A DNA stretch of 64,000 nucleotides from Lepraria neglecta (GCA_033220425.1 CM065646.1:1309501-1373500), one strand, 5' to 3'; positions 37,839 to 50,199 are shown, numbered from the stretch's first letter. Numbers and translations: made by a program. The notes: a model not told the origin generated them from the letters alone.

Positions 37839-40800
37839 CTAGCCCCCTCCTCCAGATTTCTTGTCCCGAGAAACTATCCATCCTTTATACCTCCTCGTCG
37901 AAATATCTGTTCTAAAGATCCTATCATTCGTCGTAAAGAACTCTCTAGTAAATTATCTAGATTCGTAATACGTCCTTGTACTCTCTATACGAAGGGCAAC
38001 AGGTAATACTTAGTAGGTATCCGTTTAGATCGCTGTTCCAACTGTGTTACTACGGGCAAGAAGTATGACCTAGTTATATCCGTCGACGAGATATATCGTA
38101 TTAAGAAAGTACGCGACAATACTTGGTTAGAAATAAAAGAAACGCAGGCGAAACTTATACGCCTTCAATCGTAATTCGATCGAGTTTAGGATAAAGAGAG
38201 AAAGTTAGTTAAGCGCGAGTTATAGAATATCGAGGAGTTGGAGAAGGATAAGAACCTTCCTTCCGATACTCCTGACGGTTTAATATTCAACGTCGGCTCC
38301 GAGCAGTTCGACCTCCCCCCCGGCCTAGAGGGCCCCGAGAGTTTCGACTGGTCTTCTCTTATCTCCGATGAAACTCTTGTAGGCGTTCCCCGCAATTCCC
38401 CGCAAGGTTCCTAAGAGGTTCCCAGGTACTTTCCGTTTCGTCATACCCTTTCTATTTAACCAGATAGAACTAATTCCTTCTATCTAGGATCCTCTCGACC
38501 TTATATTCTGTTTCCTCCTTAACGTTATAATAGAACATTTCTTAGAGTAGTATATTAGAGTCTGCCGGCTCCAGAAGTAAGATATAGAATACCGGATATA
38601 CCTTAGCGTCAGGTAGAAGCTCGAGTTCGTAGTTAACGGCCCCCTTTACCTTCTTGATCAAGAATAGTCCGACCTTGACGTAATCTAGTTTCTTACTTGG
38701 TCTCGTCGTCTTCATATTTTTTGTTAGGAGATATACTTTATCCCCCTCTTTTAGCTAAGGAACATTCTTTCTTCTATTATTAACTTGTTCCTTTACCTTA
38801 TTATTTAAGCTTTCGATTATCTTTTATATATCCTTATATAAACTTCTTAGCTCCTCTGCCTTAACTAAGGCTTTTTCTGCGTTAGGTCCGTCCCTAGTTT
38901 ACAGAAATATGTTCGTATTCTTTCCGTGATTGGCAAAGAATAGTGTTAGACCTGTCGTATCTGATTTTTTGTCGTTGTATACCAGTTATACTATTGGAAG
39001 CAGTGAAACCCAGTTATCTTATTTTAGGTTCATATAGTATCTTAAGTATGCTTCTATTATTTGATTCACACGTTCTATTTATCCATCAGTCTATAGATAG
39101 TATACTATTGACATCCGAAGTTTGGTTCCAATCGCTGCTATAAGCGTTCTCTAGTAGTTAGAAGTGAACAACTTGTCTCTATCGGATATTATCGACTTAG
39201 GTATGCCGTAATCTCTTATCAGCTTGTCAAGCAGTACGAAGGCTAGCTGGTCTGCCTTGTATATTTCTTTGAAAGGTATTATGATTGTATACTTCGTTAG
39301 TTTGTCCACAATGACTATAATTGAATCGAAGGTGTCCTGCGTAGCCGGATCCTTCGAAGGTAGTAGTTTGACTATAAAGTCCATTATGACATCATCCCAT
39401 AGTGACTCTGGTACAGGCACAAATTGAATTTGCCTATATTTAGCGTGTCGTGCCGCTTTATTCTGCTGACACTAGATACATTCTTTGATATATTGTTCAA
39501 CGCGAGTCCGAAGTTTCGGCGCTGCGTATCCTCGTCCTAGGAGTTCCATAGTCTTGGAGACTCCAGGGTGACCTTACAATAGGTCATCATAGTGATCCCT
39601 GATTACTTCTTCAACGCATTCGTCAGGTAAATAAGTTTTTCCCTGATATCTGAGCAACACTGAATCTGGTTGATCCTGTCGTAGCTTTGTTGCAAATGCA
39701 TCGTTATTGTAGGCCTTTACGATCCTGTCAGTCGTATCAGGTCCTGATATACGAAGGGTCATTGCCAATACCTGATGTGGCACTAATGATCTATCGGCTT
39801 CTCGTTTTAGGATTGGTCGTTCTGTAACATTCTTTTCTTCTATATAGTCTAATCGCCTGCTAAGCGCATCTACTCGACTATTATCTTTCCCTAGGGTATA
39901 GGTTATCTTGAACTTGTATTATCTGAGTAGTTCTAACCATCTAACTTATCTTCTGTTTAACTCTTTCGTTGTTGTAAAGTTGAGAAGGTTCTTATGATCC
40001 GTGAAGATAGTTAGGTCCGAGTAGCTTTCTATATATACTCTCCAATTCTAAAGTACATATACTACAGCAAGTAGTTCTTTGTCGTGTATATTATAGTTCT
40101 GTTCTACTACTAATATCTTTCGTGAAAAGTAGGCAACTGGATACTACTTTTGGTCCTTTATTTGACAAAGGCATGCTCCTATTACAAGATCCGAGGTATC
40201 TGTTTCAATACGAGCCGGTTCGTTAGCTTGAAAGGTACAGAGTACTGGTAGATCCGTACATGCTTTTTTCAACGTATCAAACGACTTTTACTATTCTTAT
40301 CCCTATATGAATCCGATATCTTTCTTAGTAATATCTGTAAGTAGAAGTACTTTCTTTGAGTAGCCCTCGATAAACTTCCTATTAAAGTTAGCAAATCCCA
40401 AGAAACTTTATACTACTTTAACGTCCTGTGGTATAGGCCATTCTACTATAGCTTTGATCTTTTCTAGGCTTATACTAATACCTTTTATACTGACTACAAA
40501 TCCTAGGAACTTAATAGAGTCCCTGTGAAATTCGTACTTTTCCGGTTTAAGGAGTAGTCCAGCTTGTAACAGGCATTCGATAACGTCCTATATATATTTG
40601 ATATATTCTTCCTTTTTCTTAGAGTAAATCAAGATATCGTCGAGGTACGCTATCGCTGTTCGATCTAAGTATACTCGTACGACGTTATTAATAAGTGCTT
40701 AGCAGGTTACTGGTGCGTTGGTGAGTCTAAACAGTATCACTAGATACTTATAATGGCTATATCTGGTTCGGAAGGCAGTTTTCCATTCTTCGCCTTCTTT

Positions 40801-43556
40801 TATCCGAATCAGGTTATATATACCTCTAAGGTCTAGTTTCGTAAATATCTTTGCCTTGCTGAGCCGATCCTGTAGCTCGCTAATGTTTAGCAAAGGATAC
40901 CTGTTTTTGATTATAATATCGTTCAACTTTCGATAGTCGACGCATAGCCATAAGCTTCCGTCCTTCTTCAGCGCGAAGAGGATTAGATAATCTACTAGTA
41001 ATTTAGATTCCCGAATAAATCCCTTCTTAAGGTTCTTATCGATATACCCGCGAAGTACAGTAAGTTCCTTTTCTAATAATACATAGATAGGTCTAAATAT
41101 CGGCGCCTTGCCAGGTTCGAGTTCAATCTTATAATCCTATAGCTAGTGCTTAGGCAACGCTTTTGCGCTCGTCTCTTCCTCGAATAGGTATACCTACCGT
41201 TTATATTCCTAAGGGATCGCAGAAGGTTCGTCTTTTCCTTTAATAGCTCTCTCTTTAGTATCCCGCTAACCTTTACTAGTAACTAAGGAGTTAAGCCTTC
41301 TCTCTTAGAAGTTACTCTTATCGTTTAAGAATAAAGTAATATATACTTCGACCGGTCTTCGGTTCTTTCTCTTATCTATTATTATCTACTATTAACTAAT
41401 AGGTCTAATACTAGTGACGTCTCCAGATCGTCCGAATTTAAGTACTTTTATCTTCTAGTTAATTTCTAGGTTATATTTATTTAACTAAGGTATTCCTAAA
41501 ATAATATTATAAGTAGCTATCCTAACTATATCGAATATAATCTCCTCGTAGTATTACTGAATTATTACTGGTAGGGAGCGTGTCTCCTCCTCTACTTTTC
41601 CTATTGAGAATACTAACCCGTCGGCCAGGCGTAGCTTATAAGACAATTTCTTCTTTCGGGTTGGTAGGCCGCTTGAGTCCACCAAGTTCCTTGAGATAAA
41701 ATTTCCTGTAGCTCCGCTGTCTATTATCGCTATGGTCCGCTGTCTATCGATATTCACTAGTATAATAATGTGAGTGTAGTATTGGGCGGAACACAATTGT
41801 TGTTTGGGGAATAACGCATTAATCTCCTTATGCTTCCCCGTAGTATAAGAGATCATTCTTTTCCCTGTAATAGTAGGAAGCTATATACTTCCTTTATACC
41901 CTGATACAGAATGTACTTATCGTATAGGTAGCTATACTATAGTACTTGGTTGTAAGCTCCTCTCTTGAAGACTTTAAGTAAGTTATTTCTTTCCTTTTTC
42001 TACTTCTCTATAAAGTATAGAAAGTAGTAATACTTCCTTTTGCTTGCAAGATGCCATTAGTATCTGTCTTCTTTATACTTATACTACTATATCTCTCTAT
42101 AGTAAGCTTTCTTAAGTAAAGGTACTATGCGCTCTTTCGCCAGACGGCCCCTTTCTTCTCTATATACTAAATAGTCGGGCAATACACATTCAGTATATAG
42201 AATCTCGCCATATTACTAATATTCCCTATTGTATCGATAGTCTCGTATAGGTTCGTCCCATTTGGGTTTTATAGATAATTGCTTATTTAATATACCTCGT
42301 ACTTTACTTTCGATTTCGTCGAAGAGTTTATATTTATCTTCGTCCGATTAAGGTTCGTTAATCTCTAGCAATTTTCCTTCTATTTGGGATATGGTAGATC
42401 CAGGTTCGGGTGTTAACGCTGGTCTCTCCGGACTAGTTTTCCGCTGTTCCTGATCCGTCTTATATTATTGAGATCTATCACTATCCCTATAGTAATATCT
42501 CTACACTTCTTCATTAAATTCTGATTCGAAGGTATCATCTTCCGAATCCTAACTTAATTCTTCTATATCGTAGAGTGGCTATGTTTCTTCGGAGTTTTCC
42601 TCGTTATCTAGAGGTCCTCCTTCTATTACGTTAATCTGCAGTCGGTATACCATATTCTTCGACCTGCAGTCTCTAGCTATATAGCCCAGTTTGCTATAGC
42701 TATAGCAAGTAATTGCTTTCTTTCCCCTGTACTGCTTTTTCCCTTTAAAGTTTCCTTTCTTCTTTCCTATCTAAATAAAGTCAATCTCTATTAGCACTAT
42801 ACTACGGTAAGTATTACGTTCTCCGTAATCTTATCGGTAATTCCTTGTTTTTGAAAAGAATCCCTTATATCGGGTTCCGCTAACTCCTCCGTCATACCGT
42901 TTCTCTATAGATCGTTCGAATAGCTTATCGTCAATTTTAATCGCATTCTCTATAAGTCCGTCTAGAGTATCGATTACTCCTCCGAATCTTATAAGCTCGT
43001 CTTTAATATTATCTTTGAGGCCCTGACAATATATCGTCATCAGCGTATTATCATCCTAGCCTATCTTAGTAGCGTATATTTGAAACTAAGTTAAAAACTC
43101 TGACGCTGACTTCTTCTACTTCATGTGCTAAATAATGCGTATTACTGCGTTTGCCTTATTGGAAGGTCCGAATATACGGCGGATTTCGACTATAAACTTT
43201 GGCATACTCTCTATCCAAGATTTAACGTCGCCGTCTTCGTCGTCATCTTCCATATACTTCTTTAGGAAAGGTTCGACCCACTTTTAGGCCCGTCCTCGTA
43301 GGTATAATATGGCGAAGGTAGTATGTCTAGTTGCTGGGAGCAAGTCTCCCTGGAATAGAAGGTACAGTTATACTTGTGTGAGCCATGGCTCAAGCTTATC
43401 CCTGTCTCCGTAGTACAGGTCTGGTACTATAACCTTAATCCTTTTTCCAGATCCTTCGTCTATAGTTTAGCATCTCTGGCTAGTAACTGTTAAGGTGCTT
43501 AGGGTAGGGTTTCTGCCTGAAGTTATTGAAGAACTTATCCCTTAGGGTGTTCAAAG

Positions 43557-43974
43557 TATTACGACCCTTACGTCTAGTCGTTAACCTAACGGTGCGATAA
43601 CCGAACGTATAGGGGTGTAGATGTCTTATACTTCTGTGGGAGAGGAGTCACTTAGGTAGAATGGCAGTCTTTGTGGTTGAAGGTAGTCAATGCATTCTAT
43701 ATTGATAACTAGTAAAGTATAGTGCAAGGAGTACCAGGAAGATTGATCAAGTTAAACACACTGTTCCAAACAACGGGCAAAGCCCCGTATATGTAGACAT
43801 AGGAAATCCTGCCAAGCAATCCATGAGCGTTATGAGCGCACGGCGCTCATTACGCTCATCATTCTTGAGCGACATGAGCGCACAGCGCTCGTTGCGCTCA
43901 TCGCTTCAGCTGCTAGTCCTGTCTATAGTATCTTGTCCTATAGGACAGTCCTGTTAGAACCGAGGGTTCTAACA
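43557..43974 (-). repeat. E6 LTR, right
   Basis: 418 bp, partner of 37421-37838, followed by AGTAG. Confidence 0.93.
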
Positions 43975-45806
43975 AGTAGTTACGCTTCTTTTTCATCGAT
44001 AAATAAATATATAGTAGTACTAGTATCAGTAAGGGCTTTAGATTAGTATTCTTTTCCTTGAGTAAGTAATATAATAGGGTATATAAATAATCTTCTACTA
44101 TATAGATTATAGATATCTACTAATAATAAGAATAGTAGGTCCTTAAGAGCGACTTCCCTAAGAACTTCTAGTTTTCTAACTCCGAGTAGTCTTCCGTCTT
44201 ACTAATATCGCTAGGTACCTTTTCCTCCTCTCTTTTATCGGCTTCGCCTACTTTATCCCGTATCCTTTAAATAGTCTCCTTCCTCTTCTTAGGGTAGTCT
44301 ATAGCGAAATACCCTTCCCTATTATAAATATAGTATTACTTAGAGTCTTATAACTTAGTTAGAGGTCTATCTTTATAAGGTAATATAGGATAGTAAGGTA
44401 TAATAACGATAGTAGATTCAATAGATTATCGTTTCGTAGGGGGGATATATATAGATAAGGTACGCCGATTTATAGCTAGCGGAGTCCGAGTTAACGAGCG
44501 TATTAAAGTCGATACTATTCGCTTACGCTTCTCGCTTATATAGTACTATTAATTATCTATTCGCTAATATAAGTCGCTAAGCTCCTTTAAGGTATAGAAG
44601 TTGTAAGGAGTAGCTACGATCGTATCTTGTAGGCGGAGATTAACTTTATCCTTTAACTTATCGATTATAGTCTCCTCGTCTAGCTTTAGATAGTTAGTAT
44701 ATATATAGAACTAGGAGAAGAAGGTAGTAAAGGTATCGGTAGCCTTCTATCTTAGCGTCTTAAAACTATAGTATATATCGTCCTTCTTATTTAGATTCCC
44801 TATAATATCGCTTAACGTACTAAAGACTTCTTCCGGATTCGTGAAGTACTCGGAATTATTCGTTTAATAGGCTTAGATATACTTTACTATAGTACCTCCT
44901 ATACGAGAGATAATATAGATCGCTCGGGTAGCGTTATCCTTAAAGTAATCCTTATTAATTATAAGCTTATCGCGAATTCGCTAGATCTAGTCCTTAATAG
45001 CAAGGTCGCTATCTATCTTATAATATAGCGGTAGGTCGGGTACCTTTAGTATACGAGTCTTTGAATCGCTAACTATTAAACTTGGAGTCTCCTAGCGCTA
45101 GGGAGATCTATCCGCTTATAATTCGGTAATATATTCCTCCTAACAAGTATTCCGATCTTCTAGATCTATATTCTATAATTATAGCGTTCGGACCTTCTCT
45201 TAAGCTACTTTCTTCTAGTATTAGGCCGATATAGTAGCGTCGTTGGCTTAATCGACCTTATCGACTATATTACTCTATTCTTCGATATAGGAGAGGGTAG
45301 CGTTACGCTCCTAACGGAGTTCTTCGAGGGATTATAGTAGCTAAGCTAGCTAATACTTGGCCTAGTACTATAATTACGGTATATTACTAATATCCTATAG
45401 AGCCTTAGTATCTTTAGTACTAGTAGACGTATCTTAAGGGATAACTGATACGCGTTAGTATATTTACGCTTATTATAGGATGTCGTCGCGCTATTACTCC
45501 GTATCCTAGGGTAAGGATTTGCCTAGTTAGACTCGTGTTATAGCGTATATAGTCGGTTGTTTTAGTATAGAGGTGTTTTTTTTCTTCAATACGGCAACTC
45601 GTATTAGCTATAGATAGACTAGTATACCGTTTTTATACTCCGCAGAGCTCTCTAGTAGTATAGCCTTAGTAACTACTTCTATAGTATAGACTCAGGAACC
45701 TTCCGCGTCGTTTGTTTATACTCGCTAACCGGCTTACGAGCCCTACCGTTTATTTAACCTCGCTAACAAGCGCACGAGGGCAGGATAAGGATAAGATATA
45801 TTCTAA

Positions 45807-46016
45807 TATTAGAGGCCTGCCTAGAGCGAGTCGATAGGGGTGAAGTATAACTAGAAGAATATATCTAAGGAGAGAAGATAGATATATAAAGCCTACGCGT
45901 CTTGGAGACGCGCTAAGCCGCTAGCTATAAGCGATAAGTAATAATCGAACGTTCGATAACTATACTCTATACTACGCGTATCGGTACCAATAGTAAGTAA
46001 AGGCCAAGCCGTGACA
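45807..46016 (-). repeat. element G LTR (5' side in element orientation)
   Basis: 210 bp, equal in length to the partner at 10837; the target copy CTTTC follows at 46017. Confidence 0.9.
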
Positions 46017-46513
46017 CTTTCTAAAGAGCGCTACTACGCTCTATATATTATAATCGATTAAAGCACGTCTACGAAAGCTACGGCCGATATCCTAATAAGA
46101 TATATCTTCCGCTTGTATAGTCTTCTAGAGTTAATTATCTTCGATTAAAGGCTATAGTTTATATTATTAGTATAGAAGGTACTATATTAGCGACTAAAGA
46201 TTAATATTTAGCTATCTATAATATTCTATCCGGAAACTAACGATTAGATAGAATAGGCTAATTAAGACGTCGAGTGTTACCTAAGAACGTATTACTTATA
46301 TATATAAGATAATTAGGTCCGATTTCTCCCTATAGCCGAATTTATAGATAATAACTCTATTACTAATACTATAGAAATAACTCTCTTCTTTACTAATAAA
46401 GGTTTCTACCCTTAGATATCTTTCTCTCTATCTATAGATACTAGAGCTATAGCTTATAAGCGTATCTAGTATACTAAGGTAAATAATATCGTAGACTATA
46501 TAACGGGAGTCTT

Positions 46514-46706
46514 TGTTACGGGCTGGGCTTGTACTATTTCCTTCGTTGCCTTGCCAATAGTACTCTAGCCCTATCGGGCCTAGCTCTAGGGGCTATCGTA
46601 GCCGTATACTTATATAGATCCTTCGCGCGCTCCTTTAGAGCTTTCCTCCTTAGCTTTAGTATTCTAGTCTTCTATATCTACCTATACTATAGGCTAGACC
46701 CTAATA
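46514..46706. mobile_element. solo LTR in element H
   Basis: 193 bp, TGTTACGGGCTGGG...CCCTAATA, flanked by GTCTT at 46509-46513 and 46707-46711. The empty site is visible in element G (complement near 11628-11634). TGTTA...TAACA-like ends and a 5-bp duplication suggest a solo LTR left by LTR-LTR recombination; a short TIR element is the alternative. The one ORF across it (46529-46726) runs past its end and is not a gene. Confidence 0.72.
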
Positions 46707-46752
46707 GTCTTAGACTTTATAACTAAGTAATCTATTATAAACTATAGGAGAA

Positions 46753-47528
46753 TAAGTAAGTACCCGTAATCTTCACAGAAGATTACCGTAAAAATGACTA
46801 TATCTCGCTTATTTTATACTTTATTTAGAAAATTTAAGCGGTATTAGATAGCCCTCTAGTTATAGTATATTTTATATATATAAAGCTAAGCCCTAACCAT
46901 AATATATCGAAAGTTATTAAGGGTTAAATATTTGAGTACTCCGGAGGCACTTCGGGGGTAGCTGCGGGGGTAGCTTTAAGGAACTCCGTAGGCAAAAACA
47001 TATTTTTTGAGCTTTCTATAGCCAAATCTTAGCCAAATTTTAAAATCCGAACGGCGTTGGAAAGCGCATGCTTCGTTCCAAAACTCATGAAATCATCTCG
47101 ATATCATATGACGTGTGTGGCGCGGGGCATTGCTACGAAGAAGTTGCGATGCGCACCCAACTTTTGATGTTCCAGGGTCCGGGGGACGCTAAGCTCAATA
47201 CTTGGCATTTGCTACCGAGCTTGGGCTGCCCGTAAAAACATGGCGAAAACGCTTCTTTTACTCATAACTATTGCGTAAATAGGCCGATTCTAAAAATTCT
47301 TGATGCGCAAGCAAGCTAATGATTGACTCTAAAACTTATGAAATCATCTCGATATCATATGGCGTATGTGGCGCGGGGCATTACTGCGAAGAAGTGCGCA
47401 GCGGATTCAACTTTTGGTAGTTGAAGGCGCTAGCCGAGAGAGGAAATGCAGCTCTAAAGGGATGTTCTGATTGGCTACAAGTGCGGAATTGCTCCGAATG
47501 TCGCGATAATCTATTATTAGAAGAAAGA
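46753..47528 (-). mobile_element. Helitron B, non-autonomous, clean insertion in H
   Basis: On the minus strand it begins A|TCTTTCTTCTAATAA (47528) and ends CTTA|T (46753). The hairpin GTAATCTTC/GAAGATTAC is perfect (46766-46774 and 46778-46786). Joining its flanks gives GAGAATAATAGATTAAG, as in the uninterrupted copy in G near 11573-11589, so there is no duplication and the insertion is between A and T. About two copies of the 240-bp repeat fill 47020-47420. No coding. Confidence 0.9.
46766..46786 (-). other. Helitron B terminal hairpin
   Basis: Perfect 9-bp stem with 3-base loop, 13 bases inside the 3' end. Confidence 0.88.
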
Positions 47529-48036
47529 TAATAGATTAAGCTAATAAGAAGCGATCTAACGTTATATACGATAAAGGAGATATAGTATTCCTATCTAGTC
47601 GAAATATAAGTATAGAATATCTAAGTAGAAAACTAGATAACAATATACTAGAACCGTTTAAGATATTAGATAAAGTTAGATTATTATACCGCCTAGAACT
47701 CCTATCTAGTATATAAATATATAATATCTTCTATCCTAGTCTACTACGAAAAGTATCTATAGACCCTTTATCTAGTTAGCGAACGGAGCCGCTAAGATCT
47801 ATTATAGTAGATAACTAGGAAGAGTAGGAGATCGACGATATCTTAGATACTAGACTATTTAGTCGTGGCCGCTATCTATAGTTCCGGGTCTAATAGAAGA
47901 GCGAGTAATAACTAGACCGCTAATAGTACTATATAGACGACGGCGAATTTGGTAACGCTTAGAACATAGTCAACGGCTTCTATACGCGCTACCCGAACAA
48001 GCTAGGTAGTTCGAGTCGGCTATAGTTATCTTACCA

Positions 48037-48620
48037 TCGCGCTTTCCCAAAAGTTACTAGGAAATCCCGAGTTACCGCATTAGCAAATCCGGAGCGGCGT
48101 CCTAAAATCGGGCGTCCAAGGGGCCGGTCCCGGGCGCTAGGCGCTGATTCCGCACGGCCTCGAGCTGCTCGGGCTGATTCCGCACGGTCTCGGGCTGCTC
48201 GAGCTGGTCGAGCCGCTCGAGCTGCCAAAATTGCGATGTTCTATGATCGCCAACAACAACGGGAGGCCCCTAGAGGGCCCCCTATCAACGCCAGCGAATG
48301 CGCATTACGCGCATTCGATTCAGCGCGAAAAGTTCTCGCGGAGGGGCGTACACAGGGCCTACAGGGGAGGCGCGTACCTACAGGCGTATGGGCGTATACC
48401 TTATAGGTGCATTGCGAAAAAGTTCAGTAGGGCCCAGCTCGACCAGCTCGACCAGCTCGACCAGCCCGACCAGCCCGACCAGCCCCTAGCACCCCTAGCA
48501 CCGTGGGGGTGCCCCTAGCTCCCGTGAGCTGGCACTTGGGCAGATCGGCCCCTCGCGCCCGGGGCTAGCCCCTTGGGCCCTGAGCCGGTGCTCCCGACTT
48601 GCTGATGCGAGCGCGCCGGT
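48037..48620. other. GC-rich low-complexity island
   Basis: About 580 bases of high GC with little RIP signature inside AT-rich fossils. It holds a 30-bp direct repeat (48143-48202, GCTGATTCCGCACGG), GCTCGACCAG/CTGGTCGAGC inverted pairs and the 9-bp array below. Open frames on both strands (48031-48228 minus, 48231-48518 plus) are Ala/Arg- or Asp/Gln/Pro-repetitive and probably just follow from composition. It starts abruptly at the end of H with TCGCGCTTTCCCAAAAG. Confidence 0.6.
48434..48485. repeat. 9-bp tandem repeat CCAGCTCGA / CCAGCCCGA, nearly six units
   Basis: Three CCAGCTCGA units, then two CCAGCCCGA and a partial one. Confidence 0.92.
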
Positions 48621-48726
48621 AGAGCTAATAGTTACGTTCAGCGGAATTAGCAACTTAATATTACTAATAGTATTAAATCAGCTCGATCTGCAACTCAATA
48701 CTACTGGTTTAACGATATTAGGTTAG

Positions 48727-48846
48727 TTAGTAATTAGATATTACTATTAGTATAATATATAATTAATTAGTAATTAGATATTACTATTAGTATAATATCT
48801 AACTAATTAGCAATTAGATATTACTATTAGTATAATATCTAACCAA
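48727..48846. repeat. 40-bp tandem repeat, three units
   Basis: Units 48727-48766, 48767-48806 and 48807-48846, each with TTAGATATTACTATTAGTAT. Confidence 0.93.
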
Positions 48847-49330
48847 TTAGCATGTCTATTATACGTTTAGCTAGCTATTAGCTTAATTAATACTATAACG
48901 CTACTAATATATAGCTACTAGTTTTCTTTTATTATAATTAATTACTTCTTATATAGTCTATATATTTCTATTAATTAGTAGCTATATATCTTCTATAAAA
49001 GATATAAATAGATAGTCGAATCTAAATAAAGTCTTCTATATATATAATCCGTTTAAAATATAGCTACTACCGATAGCTCCTTTAGTATATAAAAGCTTAT
49101 TATTAGTAATATTAATATAAGTTTAACTCGCGCTTATACTAATCCTTCTTTAACTTCTTTATAGGTTATTTAACTATACTTTCCTTAATTCTATAACGAC
49201 CTATTATCGAGTAAATAACTAAGATAGAGAGTTACGATGCCTAGTTACCGAACTATTAGCGGTACTTAGTAAAACTCTAGTAGATTAGAGGCGTATATAT
49301 TTCGCCCTTTTTTGCCCTTATCTAATTAGT

Positions 49331-49461
49331 ATCCGACTCGGGTTTTATACTATTCGAGTAGTATCTAACTTAGTTTTACCCTATCTAAGTAGTATTTAAC
49401 TTAGGTTTTATACTATCTAAGTAGTATCTAACTTAGGTTTACTCTATCCGAGTCGGATAAA
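49331..49461. repeat. 31-32-bp repeats bounded by a TATCCGAGTCGGATA palindrome
   Basis: About three and a half units containing AAGTAGTATCTAACTTAG. The array begins near a CCGACTCGG and ends in the near-palindrome at 49445-49459; the same 15-mer recurs at 50023-50037. Confidence 0.8.
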
Positions 49462-49727
49462 TATTTAGCTAGACGTTTCTTAATATTTCGTCTTGTAGTT
49501 TATAGTCTCATCGCTATTATTTTAGTAAAGTATTACTATAGATATTTAATATCTAACGAATTTACTATCTATCTTCCTCGATAGACTTTATATATAATAC
49601 CGCGAGCTTAATAACCTCTCTACTCCTTAGCTTACCGAAGTACTCGAATATTAGTAATATAAGAGGGCCGTAGACTCGATACTAAAGTAAGTAAATATAG
49701 CTATAATTAAATATACCGAAGAGAGTA

Positions 49728-50199
49728 TCGCGCTTTCCCAAAAGATTATATTATTAGCGTTATAGCTAGTTTTGCGCTATTAGTAGGCCGTATAGCGATT
49801 AGGGTCTATATTCTATATCGATTGCGGACCGAGAAATTAGCCAAATTAGCAACTCGAGGTTACCGATAGTAGTATCTGTAACCTTAAATTGCTACGCTAG
49901 GCGCCTATAATATCAGCATCAAAAGTTGCTTTCGTAGACCAACGCTACTATTACGCATTTGTTCCGGAATACAAAATATATACGCTTAGGTAGTATATCG
50001 ATAATATTAGTAGATAAGAAGTTATCCGAGTCGGATAGTTCGGATACATCCTCCGCTATAGTAGGTATATTCGAGTTAGATATCTTATCTAGAATTAACC
50101 TATAGGTAGTATTATCCGAGCTAGGCGATTTTAAAAGATAATACGATAATTATTTTCATATTATATATTTAATAGCTATATATTCGATTGCTAATAGCT
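49728..50199. other. unassigned AT-rich sequence
   Basis: Begins with a second A|TCGCGCTTTCCCAAAAG (49727-49744) identical to that at 48036-48053. Nothing else recognised. Confidence 0.45.

Larger units (their letters stand above)
37421..43974 (-). mobile_element. Ty3/Gypsy element E6 (GyD family), youngest, inserted in G
   Basis: LTRs of 418 bp at 37421-37838 and 43557-43974; duplication AGTAG at 37416-37420 and 43975-43979. Minus-strand order: gag about 42.8-43.5 kb, CCHC zinc knuckle near 42.7 kb, aspartic protease (IIDSGATGNFIS) near 41.73 kb, RT 40.45-41.05 kb ([13 protein letters not shown]), RNase H near 40.0 kb, integrase 39.15-39.6 kb (DFIVKLLPSKD, VIVDKLTKY). A purine tract lies at the left LTR. 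CpA is still common here, and the LTRs differ by only a few percent by eye, nearly all transitions. Whole in outline, some tens of breaks. Confidence 0.93.
10837..46016 (-). mobile_element. Ty3/Gypsy element G, inserted in H
   Basis: Two 210-bp LTRs (10837-11046, 45807-46016) with degraded TGTTA...TAACA ends, and a 5-bp duplication CTTTC at 10832-10836 and 46017-46021. Internal sequence is 11047-13698, 36415-37420 and 43980-45806, about 5.5 kb once E5 and E6 are left out. On the minus strand: gag with a zinc-knuckle region near 44.3 kb, protease/RT side at 36.4-37.4 kb, RT/RNase H at 12.8-13.7 kb and integrase at 11.6-12.3 kb. A purine tract (minus strand) adjoins the LTR at 11047. Structure whole, coding broken dozens of times. 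Confidence 0.88.
10608..48036 (+). mobile_element. Ty3/Gypsy element H, oldest host of the nested stack
   Basis: Fragments at 10608-10836, 46022-46513, 46707-46752 and 47529-48036 read as one Gypsy pol (RNase H to integrase side and 3' part) on the plus strand. They match, in reverse complement, element G at 11090-12330. Interrupted by G, a solo LTR and Helitron B. Its 5' part lies behind the LTR at 10233 and its 3' LTR is not seen; at 48036 it gives way to unrelated sequence. Broken many times. Oldest layer by nesting. Confidence 0.8.
48621..49727. other. AT-rich unassigned repeat sequence
   Basis: No coding domain recognised. It contains the two short tandem arrays listed next; strongly RIP-like composition. 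Confidence 0.5.

Noticed and set aside
46529-46726. 65-codon membrane-like ORF
   Set aside because: Spans a solo LTR and its flank; composition effect.
48031-48518. Ala/Arg-rich and Asp/Gln/Pro-rich ORFs
   Set aside because: Open only because of GC-rich short repeats on both strands.
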